A program made the translations under genes and the position numbers. The notes beneath the pieces are model-generated. The model did not search any database and was not told the origin of the DNA. It was given only the letters and a program-made list of their open reading frames with translations. A DNA stretch of 64,000 nt from NCBI RefSeq assembly GCF_039534975.1, contig NZ_BAAAWH010000001.1, positions 806,001 to 870,000 on the forward strand, in the 5' to 3' direction. Of this stretch, positions 40,418-49,497 are shown in pieces. The stretch is from Microbacterium terregens. Its GTDB lineage: Bacteria > Actinomycetota > Actinomycetes > Actinomycetales > Microbacteriaceae. The stretch's first letter is position 1. Each line of letters starts with the position of its first letter.

Positions 40418-41082
40418 CGGACCTCCCCGACGAAGACACGATCCGCGTGCGTCGCTCGGCGGGGGGCGTCCTCCGCGGAGTTCCGGCGGCCGACCGCGAA
40501 CCCGACGCCGCTCCGGTCTCCGGCGCGGGAGCCGCCGAACGCGCCGATCCGCAGGACGGCGCCGACCCGGCGGGTGCCGCCGACCCGCCCTCGTCCCTCA
40601 CCGAGCCCATCGACCCCCTGAGCGCCGACGCGCACAGCGACGAGATTCACCCCGTCCGCCACCGCGCGACATACGTCGACCCCGAATCCGAGATCGAGCA
40701 GACCGATGGTTCGACCATCGTCGCGCGGCGCGAGTCCCGCCGCCGTGCCGCGCGGGAGCACGCCGCGATGCAGCCCCGGGTTCCGCCGCTGCCCCGTCCT
40801 CCGCACGACGCGCCCGCAGCACCGGTCCGACCCGGGCGCGCCGCCTCCGCCCCGGGCGTCGCGGCCACCGACGCCGTCTACGGGGCCCGCACGGCCGATC
40901 CGGTCTTCGCGTCCCGCACCGCTCCGCCCCTGCACGCGCCGCAGACCCCGGCGGATGGCACCGCAACCGCGCGGCGTCACCGGCAGCGGGCGCGCCGGAC
41001 CGCGCTGATCGTGGTGGTCTCGGCATCCGCTGTCGGCGTGGCCGCAGCCGCGTCGCTCGTCGCCCTCGCGCTCATGCCCTGA
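40414..41082 (+). CDS. Small tail-anchored protein with two TIxxRR motifs
   Basis: 222 residues, last gene of the kinase operon, overlapping the FHA gene by ATGA. Mostly hydrophilic, Ala/Pro/Asp rich, with one C-terminal hydrophobic helix (ALIVVVSASAVGVAAAASLV). Two motifs, EDTIRVRR (Thr9) and GSTIVARR (Thr101), match the TILTRR sequence in the FHA protein. Both threonines are plausible phosphorylation sites for the operon kinase and ligands for the FHA domain. No family recognised. Confidence 0.75.
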   Translation: MTDLPDEDTIRVRRSAGGVLRGVPAADREPDAAPVSGAGAAERADPQDGADPAGAADPPSSLTEPIDPLSADAHSDEIHPVRHRATYVDPESEIEQTDGSTIVARRESRRRAAREHAAMQPRVPPLPRPPHDAPAAPVRPGRAASAPGVAATDAVYGARTADPVFASRTAPPLHAPQTPADGTATARRHRQRARRTALIVVVSASAVGVAAAASLVALALMP

Positions 41083-41094
41083 GGGGACGCCCGT

Positions 41095-41124
41095 TTGACC
41101 GCTTCCCCATAAAGCGCGTATCAT
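41095..41124 (+). promoter_or_regulatory. Promoter of rpsL-rpsG-fusA
   Basis: TTGACC (41095-41100), 18-bp spacer, TATCAT (41119-41124). Start near 41131 gives a leader of about 240 bases before the rpsL GTG. The 288-bp gap holds this promoter and leader only; no gene is seen. The leader may carry autoregulation by ribosomal proteins, but no clear structure was identified by eye. Confidence 0.7.
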
Positions 41125-41370
41125 TGGTTGGGTGTGCGCTCGTGCGCTCCTTGTGCTGTGCCTCGGCGCGGGACGAGGGAGTCGGCGCCACATCTCAGGG
41201 AAATGCCTGCGAACAGGCGGCCCCCACGGCATACCCACCACACAATCGCGTCAGTTCTTCTGCCGCGCCGGTGGGTCCGCGTGAGCCTCGGATGACACGG
41301 ATCGCAACGATCGGTGGAATGCGAGGGGAGACCACGACGCTGTCACCGTGCAGCACAACAAGGAGAGAAC

Positions 41371-41739
41371 GTGCCAACCATTCAGCAGTTGGTTCGCAAG
41401 GGACGGACGCCCAAGGTCGTAAAGACCAAGGCCCCCGCCCTGAAGTCGAACCCCCAGCAGGCGGGCGTCTGCACCCGCGTGTACACGACCACGCCCAAGA
41501 AGCCCAACTCGGCGATGCGCAAGGTCGCCCGTGTCAAGCTCCGCAACGGCACCGAGGTCACCGCGTACATCCCCGGCGAAGGCCACAACCTGCAGGAGCA
41601 CTCGCTCGTTCTGGTGCGTGGTGGTCGTGTCAAGGACCTTCCGGGTGTCCGCTACAAGATCGTCCGCGGCGCCCTGGACACCCAGGCCGTCAAGAACCGT
41701 AAGCAGGCTCGCAGCCGCTACGGCGCGAAGAAGGGTTAA
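41371..41739 (+). CDS. rpsL: 30S ribosomal protein S12
   Basis: 122 residues. GTG start at 41371 behind [19 protein letters not shown] and [10 protein letters not shown] are diagnostic. Lys43 and Lys88, the usual streptomycin-resistance positions, are wild type, predicting sensitivity at this locus. First gene of the str operon. Confidence 0.98.
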   Translation: MPTIQQLVRKGRTPKVVKTKAPALKSNPQQAGVCTRVYTTTPKKPNSAMRKVARVKLRNGTEVTAYIPGEGHNLQEHSLVLVRGGRVKDLPGVRYKIVRGALDTQAVKNRKQARSRYGAKKG

Positions 41740-41744
41740 GCACC

Positions 41745-42215
41745 ATGCCTCGCAAGGGACCAGCCCAGAAGCGCCCCGTCGTCAACGACCCGGTATACGG
41801 CGCACCGATCGTCAGCCAGCTCGTCAACAAGATCCTCGTTGACGGCAAGAAGTCGCTCGCCGAGTCGATCGTCTACACCGCCCTGAAGGGCGTCGAGGAC
41901 AAGAACGGCCAGGACGCCGTCGCCACGCTCAAGAAGGCGCTCGACAACGTGCGCCCGACCCTCGAGGTCAAGAGCCGCCGCGTCGGTGGATCGACCTACC
42001 AGGTGCCGGTCGAGGTCAAGCCTCACCGCGCCAACACGCTGGCGCTGCGCTGGCTTGTCAGCTACGCAAAGGGTCGTCGTGAGAAGACGATGACCGAGCG
42101 CCTCCAGAACGAGATCCTGGATGCCTCGAACGGCCTGGGTGCCGCGGTCAAGCGCCGCGAAGACACCCACAAGATGGCCGAGTCGAACCGCGCCTTCGCG
42201 CACTACCGCTGGTGA
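41745..42215 (+). CDS. rpsG: 30S ribosomal protein S7
   Basis: 156 residues, the usual length. Starts [20 protein letters not shown]7 nucleates assembly of the 30S head. It begins 5 bp after rpsL and is followed by a strong hairpin and a dispersed element before fusA. Confidence 0.98.
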   Translation: MPRKGPAQKRPVVNDPVYGAPIVSQLVNKILVDGKKSLAESIVYTALKGVEDKNGQDAVATLKKALDNVRPTLEVKSRRVGGSTYQVPVEVKPHRANTLALRWLVSYAKGRREKTMTERLQNEILDASNGLGAAVKRREDTHKMAESNRAFAHYRW

Positions 42216-42223
42216 ACCCAGCC

Positions 42224-42260
42224 GGTGTCGGGCGAGGCGGGTTCCGCCCCGCCCGACACC
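42224..42260 (+). terminator. Attenuator-like stem-loop after rpsG
   Basis: GGTGTCGGGC pairs with GCCCGACACC, and the stem continues inward (GAGGCGG/CCGCCCC, one mismatch) to a GTT loop. No T-run. Located 8 bp after rpsG, it could partially terminate or mark an RNA processing site before fusA. Confidence 0.6.
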
Positions 42261-42273
42261 CCGCGACATCCGA

Positions 42274-42333
42274 TCTCGGTACGTCAACATGATTCATCGG
42301 TTGTTGAGCAGCGGCGAGAGCCGCGTATCGAAA
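42274..42333. repeat. Dispersed palindromic element (rpsG-fusA spacer)
   Basis: 60 bp from TCTCGGTACG to CGTATCGAAA, with ATTCATCGGTTGTTGAGCAG inside. Ends match the element at 22734-22790. It lies inside the str operon, so it must be tolerated in the transcript. Confidence 0.6.
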
Positions 42334-42365
42334 CACGATCACCGAAATAGATAAGGACACACCCC

Positions 42366-44480
42366 GTGGCACAAGACGTGCTCACCGACCTGACCAAGGT
42401 CCGCAACATCGGCATCATGGCCCACATCGATGCCGGCAAGACGACGACCACCGAGCGCATCCTGTTCTACACGGGAACCAACCACAAGATCGGCGAGACG
42501 CACGACGGCGCCTCGACGACCGACTGGATGGAGCAGGAGCAGGAGCGTGGCATCACGATCACCTCCGCTGCTGTGACGTGCTTCTGGGACAGCAACCAGA
42601 TCAACATCATCGACACGCCCGGCCACGTCGACTTCACGGTCGAGGTCGAGCGCTCACTGCGCGTCCTCGATGGCGCCGTCGCCGTCTTCGACGGCAAGGA
42701 GGGCGTCGAGCCCCAGTCCGAGACGGTATGGCGTCAGGCCGACAAGTACGACGTCCCGCGCATCTGCTTCGTCAACAAGATGGACAAGCTGGGCGCCGAC
42801 TTCTACTTCACGGTCGACACGATCATCAACAAGCTCAAGGCCCGGCCGCTGGTCATCCAGCTGCCGATCGGTGCCGAGAGCGACTTCATCGGCGTCGTCG
42901 ACCTGGTTGAGATGCGCGCGCTGGTCTGGGCGGGCGACTCCAAGGGCGATGTCACCATGGGTGCCAAGTACGACGTCCAGGAGATCCCGGCCGACATGGC
43001 CGACGTGGTCGCCAAGTACCGCGAGATGCTGCTGGAGACGGTCGCCGAGTCCGATGAGGTGCTTCTGGAGAAGCACTTCGGCGGCGAGGGCCTGACTGTT
43101 GCCGAGATCAAGGGCGCCATCCGCAAGATGACCGTCACCTCGGAGATCTACCCGGTGCTGTGCGGCTCGGCGTTCAAGAACCGCGGCGTGCAGCCGATGC
43201 TGGACGCGGTCGTGGACTACCTCCCGTCGCCGCTGGACGTGCCCGCCATCGAGGCGCACGACCCGAAGAACGAAGAGATCGTCATCGAGCGCCACGCCGA
43301 CCGCGACGAGCCCTTCACTGCTCTGGCGTTCAAGATCGTGACGCACCCCTTCTTCGGCCGTCTCACCTACATCCGCGTGTACTCCGGTCACCTGGATTCG
43401 GGCGGACAGATCGTCAACTCGACGAAGTCCAAGAAGGAGCGCATCGGGAAGATCTTCCAGATGTACGCCAACAAGGAGAACCCGGTCGACTCCGTCACCG
43501 CCGGGCACATCTACGCGGTCATCGGCCTCAAGGACACGACCACGGGCGACACGCTCTCCGATTCGCAGCACCAGGTCGTGCTCGAGTCGATGACGTTCCC
43601 CGAGCCGGTCATCGAGGTCGCGATCGAGCCCAAGACCAAGGCTGACCAGGAGAAGCTGGGTCTCGCGATCCAGAAGCTCGCGGAGGAGGACCCGACGTTC
43701 CGCGTCGAGCAGAACTCCGACACCGGTCAGACCGTCATCAAGGGCATGGGCGAGCTGCACCTGGACATCCTGGTCGACCGCATGAAGCGCGAATTCCGCG
43801 TCGAGGCGAACGTCGGCAAGCCCCAGGTCGCGTACCGCGAGACGATCAAGAAGGCTGTCGAGCGTCACGACTACACCCACAAGAAGCAGACCGGTGGTTC
43901 GGGTCAGTTCGCGAAGATCCAGTTCGCGATCGAGCCCCTCGACCTGACTGCCGAGGAGACCTACGAGTTCGACAACAAGGTCACCGGTGGGCGCATCCCG
44001 CGCGAGTACATCCCCTCGATCAACCAGGGCTTCCAGGACGCCATGAACGTCGGAGTCCTCGCGGGCTACCCGATGGTCGGCGTCAAGGCGATCCTGCTCG
44101 ACGGCGCGGCGCACGACGTCGACTCGTCCGAGATGGCGTTCAAGATCGCCGGATCGATGGGATTCAAGGAGGCCGCACGCAAGGCCAACCCCGTCATCCT
44201 CGAGCCCATCATGGGCGTCGAGGTGCGCACGCCCGAGGAGTACATGGGCGATGTCATCGGCGACCTGAACTCGCGTCGCGGCCAGATCCAGTCGATGGAG
44301 GACGCCCAGGGCGTCAAGGTCGTCCGGGCTCTGGTGCCGCTGTCGGAGATGTTCGGCTACATCGGTGACCTGCGCTCGAAGACTTCGGGTCGCGCCGTCT
44401 ACTCGATGGAGTTCGACAGCTACGCCGAGGTCCCCAAGGCCGTGGCCGAAGAGATCGTCCAGAAGAACAAGGGCGAGTAG
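42366..44480 (+). CDS. fusA: Elongation factor G
   Basis: 704-residue GTPase driving ribosomal translocation. GTG start at 42366. G1 [11 protein letters not shown]3 DTPGHVDF and G4 NKMDKLG are intact, and the domain IV region includes [14 protein letters not shown]. Normal length. Second-last gene of the str operon. Confidence 0.98.
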   Translation: MAQDVLTDLTKVRNIGIMAHIDAGKTTTTERILFYTGTNHKIGETHDGASTTDWMEQEQERGITITSAAVTCFWDSNQINIIDTPGHVDFTVEVERSLRVLDGAVAVFDGKEGVEPQSETVWRQADKYDVPRICFVNKMDKLGADFYFTVDTIINKLKARPLVIQLPIGAESDFIGVVDLVEMRALVWAGDSKGDVTMGAKYDVQEIPADMADVVAKYREMLLETVAESDEVLLEKHFGGEGLTVAEIKGAIRKMTVTSEIYPVLCGSAFKNRGVQPMLDAVVDYLPSPLDVPAIEAHDPKNEEIVIERHADRDEPFTALAFKIVTHPFFGRLTYIRVYSGHLDSGGQIVNSTKSKKERIGKIFQMYANKENPVDSVTAGHIYAVIGLKDTTTGDTLSDSQHQVVLESMTFPEPVIEVAIEPKTKADQEKLGLAIQKLAEEDPTFRVEQNSDTGQTVIKGMGELHLDILVDRMKREFRVEANVGKPQVAYRETIKKAVERHDYTHKKQTGGSGQFAKIQFAIEPLDLTAEETYEFDNKVTGGRIPREYIPSINQGFQDAMNVGVLAGYPMVGVKAILLDGAAHDVDSSEMAFKIAGSMGFKEAARKANPVILEPIMGVEVRTPEEYMGDVIGDLNSRRGQIQSMEDAQGVKVVRALVPLSEMFGYIGDLRSKTSGRAVYSMEFDSYAEVPKAVAEEIVQKNKGE

Positions 44481-44486
44481 CCCTCA

Positions 44487-44516
44487 GGATGCCGGGGGCG
44501 AGAGTTCCCGGCATCC
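44487..44516 (+). terminator. Stem-loop after fusA
   Basis: GGATGCCGGG pairs perfectly with CCCGGCATCC around a 10-base loop, 6 bp after the fusA stop. Its arms are again GGATGCC/GGCATCC. Likely attenuation between fusA and tuf. Confidence 0.6.
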
Positions 44517-44544
44517 GCACCACAACTGCATATCGGTTACCGTG

Positions 44545-44603
44545 TCTCGATAGGTGGCTTCGCCGCCACTGGACAACCGGGCGGCGCAGCCGCTGTCGCG
44601 AGA
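44545..44603. repeat. Dispersed palindromic element (fusA-tuf spacer)
   Basis: 59 bp from TCTCGATAGG to TGTCGCGAGA, with CTTCGCCGCCACTGGACAAC inside. Related to the copies at 22734 and 42274. The remaining spacer to tuf contains TAATGT at 44632-44637 as a weak -10 candidate without a convincing -35. Confidence 0.55.
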
Positions 44604-44713
44604 TACACAGTTTCACCCCCTACCTCTCTACTAATGTAGGAATCAATCCCCGTAGAGCACCGGTCGCAAACCAGCGCCCGGACCCTCTACATGAACGTCC
44701 TGAGGAGGACCTA

Positions 44714-45907
44714 GTGGCTAAGGCCAAGTTCGAGCGGACCAAGCCGCACGTAAACATCGGAACCATCGGTCACGTCGACCACGGCAAGACCACGCTCACC
44801 GCAGCGATCTCGAAGGTGCTCGCCGACAAGTACCCGTCGGCCACCAACGTGCAGCGCGACTTCGCGTCCATTGACTCTGCTCCCGAGGAGCGTCAGCGCG
44901 GCATCACGATCAACATCTCGCACGTCGAGTACGAGACGCCGAAGCGCCACTACGCGCACGTCGACGCCCCGGGTCACGCTGACTACATCAAGAACATGAT
45001 CACCGGTGCTGCCCAGATGGACGGCGCGATCCTCGTGGTCGCGGCGACCGACGGCCCCATGGCTCAGACGCGCGAGCACGTGCTTCTGGCCAAGCAGGTC
45101 GGCGTGCCGTACCTGCTCGTCGCCCTGAACAAGAGCGACATGGTCGATGACGAGGAGATCCTGGAGCTCGTCGAGCTCGAGGTTCGCGAGCTTCTCTCGA
45201 GCCAGGACTTCGATGGCGACAACGCTCCCGTTGTCCGCGTCTCGGGTCTGAAGGCGCTCGAGGGCGACGCCGAGTGGGTCGAGAAGATCGTCGAGCTCAT
45301 GGAGGCCGTCGACGCTTCCATCCCCGACCCGGTGCGTGACAAGGACAAGCCGTTCCTCATGCCCATCGAGGACGTCTTCACCATCACCGGCCGTGGCACG
45401 GTCGTGACGGGTCGCGCCGAGCGCGGCACCCTCGCGATCAACTCCGAGGTCGAGATCGTGGGTCTGCGCCCGACGCAGAAGACGATCGTCACCGGTATCG
45501 AGATGTTCCACAAGCAGCTCGACGAGGCGTGGGCCGGCGAGAACTGTGGTCTGCTTCTTCGCGGCACCAAGCGTGACGACGTCGAGCGCGGCCAGGTTGT
45601 CGTCAAGCCCGGTTCGGTCACCCCGCACACCAACTTCGAGGGCACGGCGTACATCCTGTCCAAGGAGGAGGGCGGCCGTCACAACCCGTTCTTCACGAAC
45701 TACCGCCCGCAGTTCTACTTCCGCACCACGGACGTCACCGGCGTCATCACGCTGCCCGAGGGCACCGAGATGGTCATGCCCGGCGACACCACGGACATGA
45801 CCGTTGAGCTGATCCAGCCCATCGCCATGGAAGAGGGCCTCGGCTACGCGATCCGTGAGGGTGGCCGCACCGTCGGCGCCGGCACGGTCGTGAAGATCCT
45901 CAAGTAG
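44714..45907 (+). CDS. tuf: Elongation factor Tu
   Basis: 397-residue EF-Tu, which brings aminoacyl-tRNA to the ribosome. GTG start at 44714 behind AGGAGGA (44703-44709). G1 [17 protein letters not shown] and NKSDM motifs are intact. It ends the str operon with a strong terminator. Confidence 0.98.
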   Translation: MAKAKFERTKPHVNIGTIGHVDHGKTTLTAAISKVLADKYPSATNVQRDFASIDSAPEERQRGITINISHVEYETPKRHYAHVDAPGHADYIKNMITGAAQMDGAILVVAATDGPMAQTREHVLLAKQVGVPYLLVALNKSDMVDDEEILELVELEVRELLSSQDFDGDNAPVVRVSGLKALEGDAEWVEKIVELMEAVDASIPDPVRDKDKPFLMPIEDVFTITGRGTVVTGRAERGTLAINSEVEIVGLRPTQKTIVTGIEMFHKQLDEAWAGENCGLLLRGTKRDDVERGQVVVKPGSVTPHTNFEGTAYILSKEEGGRHNPFFTNYRPQFYFRTTDVTGVITLPEGTEMVMPGDTTDMTVELIQPIAMEEGLGYAIREGGRTVGAGTVVKILK

Positions 45908-45920
45908 CACTCGCTTTTCG

Positions 45921-45951
45921 AAAGGCCCCCGGGATTTCCCGGGGGCCTTTT
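45921..45951 (+). terminator. Terminator of tuf
   Basis: AAAGGCCCCCGGGA and TCCCGGGGGCCTTT form a perfect 14-bp stem with a TT turn, 13 bp after the tuf stop and followed by T. Classic intrinsic terminator. Confidence 0.9.
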
Positions 45952-46287
45952 GCGTGCCCGAAGACGAGAAGTTCCCTGTGCATATGACCCGGAATGCGCG
46001 ACAGTTTCGGATTTCCCCACGTCAAAGACGATTTCCGAAGGAAAGCACAAGGGACTTCTGGGACTTCAGGAGTTCCTAAGGATCTATTCGGGCGAATTAG
46101 TGGAGACAAACTATGACGGTGTCATAGTTTGTAGTTAGTGATCACATAAAGCGGACCTGCTCGGACCACCCGAAGGATCGAGCAGGACTGGGCCGCTGGT
46201 GAACGCCCCTGTGCGGAGCTGTGCCTCTACCCGAGAGGCTTCAGTCTGGGTCCGCGCAGTGCTGTTGCACGCTCTCTGGGGGAGTAT
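45952..46287. other. AT-richer intergenic region upstream of the pilus operon
   Basis: About 336 bp without a credible gene. Roughly 46000-46150 is clearly less GC-rich than its surroundings. It includes the palindromes at 46107-46131 and GTGATCAC (46138-46145). A 62-codon open frame (45950-46138) has no ribosome binding site and unlike codon use, and was rejected. The region probably contains the pilus promoter, but no -35/-10 pair stood out. Confidence 0.5.
46107..46131. promoter_or_regulatory. Palindrome upstream of the pilus operon
   Basis: CAAACTATGAC (46107-46117) and GTCATAGTTTG (46121-46131) are perfect 11-bp inverted repeats around GGT. AT-rich, with no T-run behind it, so it looks more like a protein-binding site than a terminator. 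It is 157 bp upstream of the tip adhesin start and is a good candidate operator. Confidence 0.5.
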
Positions 46288-49200
46288 ATGCATACCGACG
46301 TTCGTGGTGCCTCGCGCAAGGTCTTGCGCCAGAAACTTCGTCGCCGCCTGCACGGGCGCCGCGCCGTTCTCGGAACGGCTGCGGCGTCCGTCGTGGGGAT
46401 TCTGGTGATCGCCGGCGTTGTTCCTGCGATCGCCGCGGGGCTGGATGCGGCAACGCCCGCCCCGACCGCACCCGCGGTCGTAGAGCAGTTGCCGGAGCCC
46501 GTCGAGTCGGCGGGCGTCGACCAGACGCCCGCGCCGGTCGCGTCGCCGCCGGTCGACGTCGCCCCGGCCGAGGACGGCGTGCCGGCCTCGCCGTCGGATG
46601 AGATCGCAGAGTCGGTGGACCCCGAACAGCCGGAGTCGGATGCCGGCGATGACGCCGTCGGTTCCCGGTCCATGGCGGACGCAGAGTCGGACGGCATGTC
46701 GCTGCTCGCCGCGCCGACCATCCCGCAGGGACAGGCCGCGATCACCGTGAACCTCCGCGCGCTGCGGACCGCCTCCGGGACCACGACGACCACCTCGCCC
46801 ACGGCGGGCGTGCAGCTGCGCCTGCACACCGACGTGACGGTCAGCTCCACCAACAGCTACCCTGGCGATCCGATCACGGCAGCCTGGGCGACCTGCACCA
46901 CCGACGCGGGCGGAGACTGCAACTTCAGCATTCAGGGAACCGCGCTGGGCAAGCAGTACTGGGTCATGTCCAACGGCGCGGCCGGCTCGCAGTCATTCCT
47001 CAGCCAATACCTGATCACCGGCGACAACACGAACACGGGCGTCAACAAGTTCGCGGCGACCCCGTACGCGTTCCGCACGCCGAAGATCGTCGCTTCTCAG
47101 ACCGCATACCAGTTGCCCGGCACCGGTGTGGCAGGGATGCCGAAGGATTCCCGCGTCGGCAACCCGCAGCTCCCGCTCAGCGCCACCGTGGCAACCGCCA
47201 ACCGCTGGACGCACAACAGCGGCGACATGATCACGACGGTGAACAACCCGCGCCACCAGTCGACGTGCACGCCGGGGCTGAAGGTGGCGCTGATCGTCGA
47301 CACCTCCACGTCGATGACCTACAACAACAACGAGGGCATCAAGGGCGCCAAGGCTGCCTCGGTCGCCTTCGCCACGCAGTTCGCGAACAAGGACGTGACG
47401 CTCGGCGTCTACAAGTTCGGCAACGGTGCGGATGTCGTGACAGCGCCCACCCTGGTGACCGGCGCGAACCTCAAGAAGGACTTCACCGACAAGATCAACG
47501 GCATCGCGGTCGGCACCAACGATTACACCAACTGGGATGCCGGCATCGCCCAGATCAAGGGTCAGGGGTACGACCTCGCCGTCGTCCTTACCGATGGCAA
47601 CCCCACGCGCTCCAGCCAGGAGAGCGACGGCGGCTCGTGGACGAACCTCATCAGGCTCGAAGCCGCGATCCTCTCCGCGAACCTCGTGAAGAGCCAGGGG
47701 ACCCAGATGCTCGCCTTCGGCGTCGGGGACTACATCGACGCGGCACTGCCGCAGAACCTCGAAGCCGTCACGGGCAGGACCGCGTGGACGCCCGGGGGCG
47801 TGGCGATCGGCGCAGCGGACTACGCGATCACGAACAACTGGGCCGTGGTTTCCACACAGCTGGCCAGCCTCGCTTCCTCGCTGACCTGTGAAGCGACCGT
47901 TCAGATCCACAAGCAGCAGCGGGCGGCCGCCGGCGGCGCGCTCACCGACGGATCCGGGTGGCGCTTCACACCCGTCAAGACCGGCGCGGGCACTCTGTCG
48001 CCCACGGACGTCCAGGTCACCGGAGCGAACGGGCTCCTTCCGGCCCCATGGCGCATCTCGTTCACGGCCGCCGGTCAGACCGCGAGTGTGACGGTCACCG
48101 AAACGCAGAAGACGGGGTGGGTGCTCGAGAGCGTGACCTGCCTGAAGAACGGCGTGGCGGTGTCCGGCATCCCGAACGATCTGACCTTCACTCTGACGTC
48201 GCTCGCATCCGGCGACAACGTCGTGTGCACTGTCGTGAACGCCGAGACGCCGAAGGGCGCGACCGTGGTCGTCGACAAGGTCTGGACGATCAAGGACTCG
48301 ACGGGGGCTGTCACCGGCACCTACCGGGAGCCCGCGCAGCCCGGCGACGCCGCGCTGCCGCAGGGACTCACGGCGACAGCATCCGTTGCCGGCACGGACC
48401 GCGTGTGGGGGACCGTCTACAGCGGCTTCACGCAGTCGCAGAAGGTCGCGATCTCCGAGACGGTCTCCATCGACGCGCAGAAGCTGCCCGGGTGCACGCT
48501 GACCTCGAAGAAGCTCACGATGGCCAACGGCAAGACCGTCGCGGGCGATGTCCCTTCCGAGGTGACGCTGCAGCTCGGTGCGAACAGCTACACGCTGACC
48601 AACACGGTCACCTGCGCCTCGACCCTGAGCCTGGTGAAGAAGGTCTCGTTCGGGGCAGCGCCGACGAGCAGCTGGACCCTCACCGCGACCAAGCCCGTGG
48701 CAAGCCCGGCTCTGCAGGGACCGACGGGGAAGTACACCTCCGCAGGGTCCGTGACCGCGCCGGTCACGGCGGGCATCGTCTACGCACTCGCGGAGAGCGG
48801 CGGTCCCGCCGAGTACGTCCAGGACGGCGCGTGGAGTTGCGCCGCGGGGTCGGCGGCGGTTCCGGTGACGGATGGCAAGGTCATCGTGCCGCTGGGCGCG
48901 AACGTCACCTGCACGGTCGTCAACGCCACCGCCCAGCTGGTCCTGCTCAAGCACGTCGAGGATCCGTCGATGAATCCCGGCGATTGGACACTGTCCGCGA
49001 CGCCGGCGCCCGGTGCGCTCACCGCCAAGTCCGCGCTCGGCGCAGAGACGGCGTCCGTCGCGAACACGTTCGAGGTCAAGCCGGCCACGGAGTACGTGAT
49101 CTCGGAGGCGCTCACCGGCGGACCCGGAACCATCGCCTACCGCCAGCTCGCGATCCAGCAGCTGCAGCCGGACGGCAGCTGGCTGGAGGTGTCGTCGGAT

Positions 49201-49392
49201 CGAGTGACGCTCAGTCCCGGGGCGACGGCGACGTACCGCTTCGTCAACGACAAGGTGCCCGCCGTAGTCCTGCCCCTCACCGGCGGGACCAGTACCGATG
49301 CCTTCCTCTTCGGCGGGGTGATCGCCCTGCTCCTGGCAGGGATCCTCGCCGCCTGGCACGCCCGACGAATCGTCGCGATGCGACGGATCTGA
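46288..49392 (+). CDS. Sortase-anchored pilus tip adhesin with vWA domain
   Basis: 1034-residue surface protein. ATG 46288 has GGGGGAG four bases upstream. A long basic N-terminus (RGASRKVLRQKLRRRLHGRR) precedes the signal helix. An acidic Pro-rich region follows, then a vWA domain with MIDAS DTSTS at 338-342 (metal-dependent adhesion). The C-terminal half has repeated SpaA/Cna-B-like modules, then LPLTG at 995-999, a hydrophobic helix and a basic tail, the cell-wall sorting signal. As first gene before a major pilin and a class C sortase, it is the likely tip subunit. Ligand unknown. Confidence 0.9.
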   Translation: MHTDVRGASRKVLRQKLRRRLHGRRAVLGTAAASVVGILVIAGVVPAIAAGLDAATPAPTAPAVVEQLPEPVESAGVDQTPAPVASPPVDVAPAEDGVPASPSDEIAESVDPEQPESDAGDDAVGSRSMADAESDGMSLLAAPTIPQGQAAITVNLRALRTASGTTTTTSPTAGVQLRLHTDVTVSSTNSYPGDPITAAWATCTTDAGGDCNFSIQGTALGKQYWVMSNGAAGSQSFLSQYLITGDNTNTGVNKFAATPYAFRTPKIVASQTAYQLPGTGVAGMPKDSRVGNPQLPLSATVATANRWTHNSGDMITTVNNPRHQSTCTPGLKVALIVDTSTSMTYNNNEGIKGAKAASVAFATQFANKDVTLGVYKFGNGADVVTAPTLVTGANLKKDFTDKINGIAVGTNDYTNWDAGIAQIKGQGYDLAVVLTDGNPTRSSQESDGGSWTNLIRLEAAILSANLVKSQGTQMLAFGVGDYIDAALPQNLEAVTGRTAWTPGGVAIGAADYAITNNWAVVSTQLASLASSLTCEATVQIHKQQRAAAGGALTDGSGWRFTPVKTGAGTLSPTDVQVTGANGLLPAPWRISFTAAGQTASVTVTETQKTGWVLESVTCLKNGVAVSGIPNDLTFTLTSLASGDNVVCTVVNAETPKGATVVVDKVWTIKDSTGAVTGTYREPAQPGDAALPQGLTATASVAGTDRVWGTVYSGFTQSQKVAISETVSIDAQKLPGCTLTSKKLTMANGKTVAGDVPSEVTLQLGANSYTLTNTVTCASTLSLVKKVSFGAAPTSSWTLTATKPVASPALQGPTGKYTSAGSVTAPVTAGIVYALAESGGPAEYVQDGAWSCAAGSAAVPVTDGKVIVPLGANVTCTVVNATAQLVLLKHVEDPSMNPGDWTLSATPAPGALTAKSALGAETASVANTFEVKPATEYVISEALTGGPGTIAYRQLAIQQLQPDGSWLEVSSDRVTLSPGATATYRFVNDKVPAVVLPLTGGTSTDAFLFGGVIALLLAGILAAWHARRIVAMRRI

Positions 49393-49497
49393 GCGGGCGC
49401 GCAGCCCACGACCACGGCTTGGTGCAGCCGTTTCACACCCGAAATCACCGGCACCGTTTCATCCATCCATGTCTGACTCTGGGGAGAACTGACACAC

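Noticed and set aside
45950..46138. 62-codon ORF after tuf
   Set aside because: Begins inside the tuf terminator, lacks a ribosome binding site and resembles no protein; kept as intergenic.
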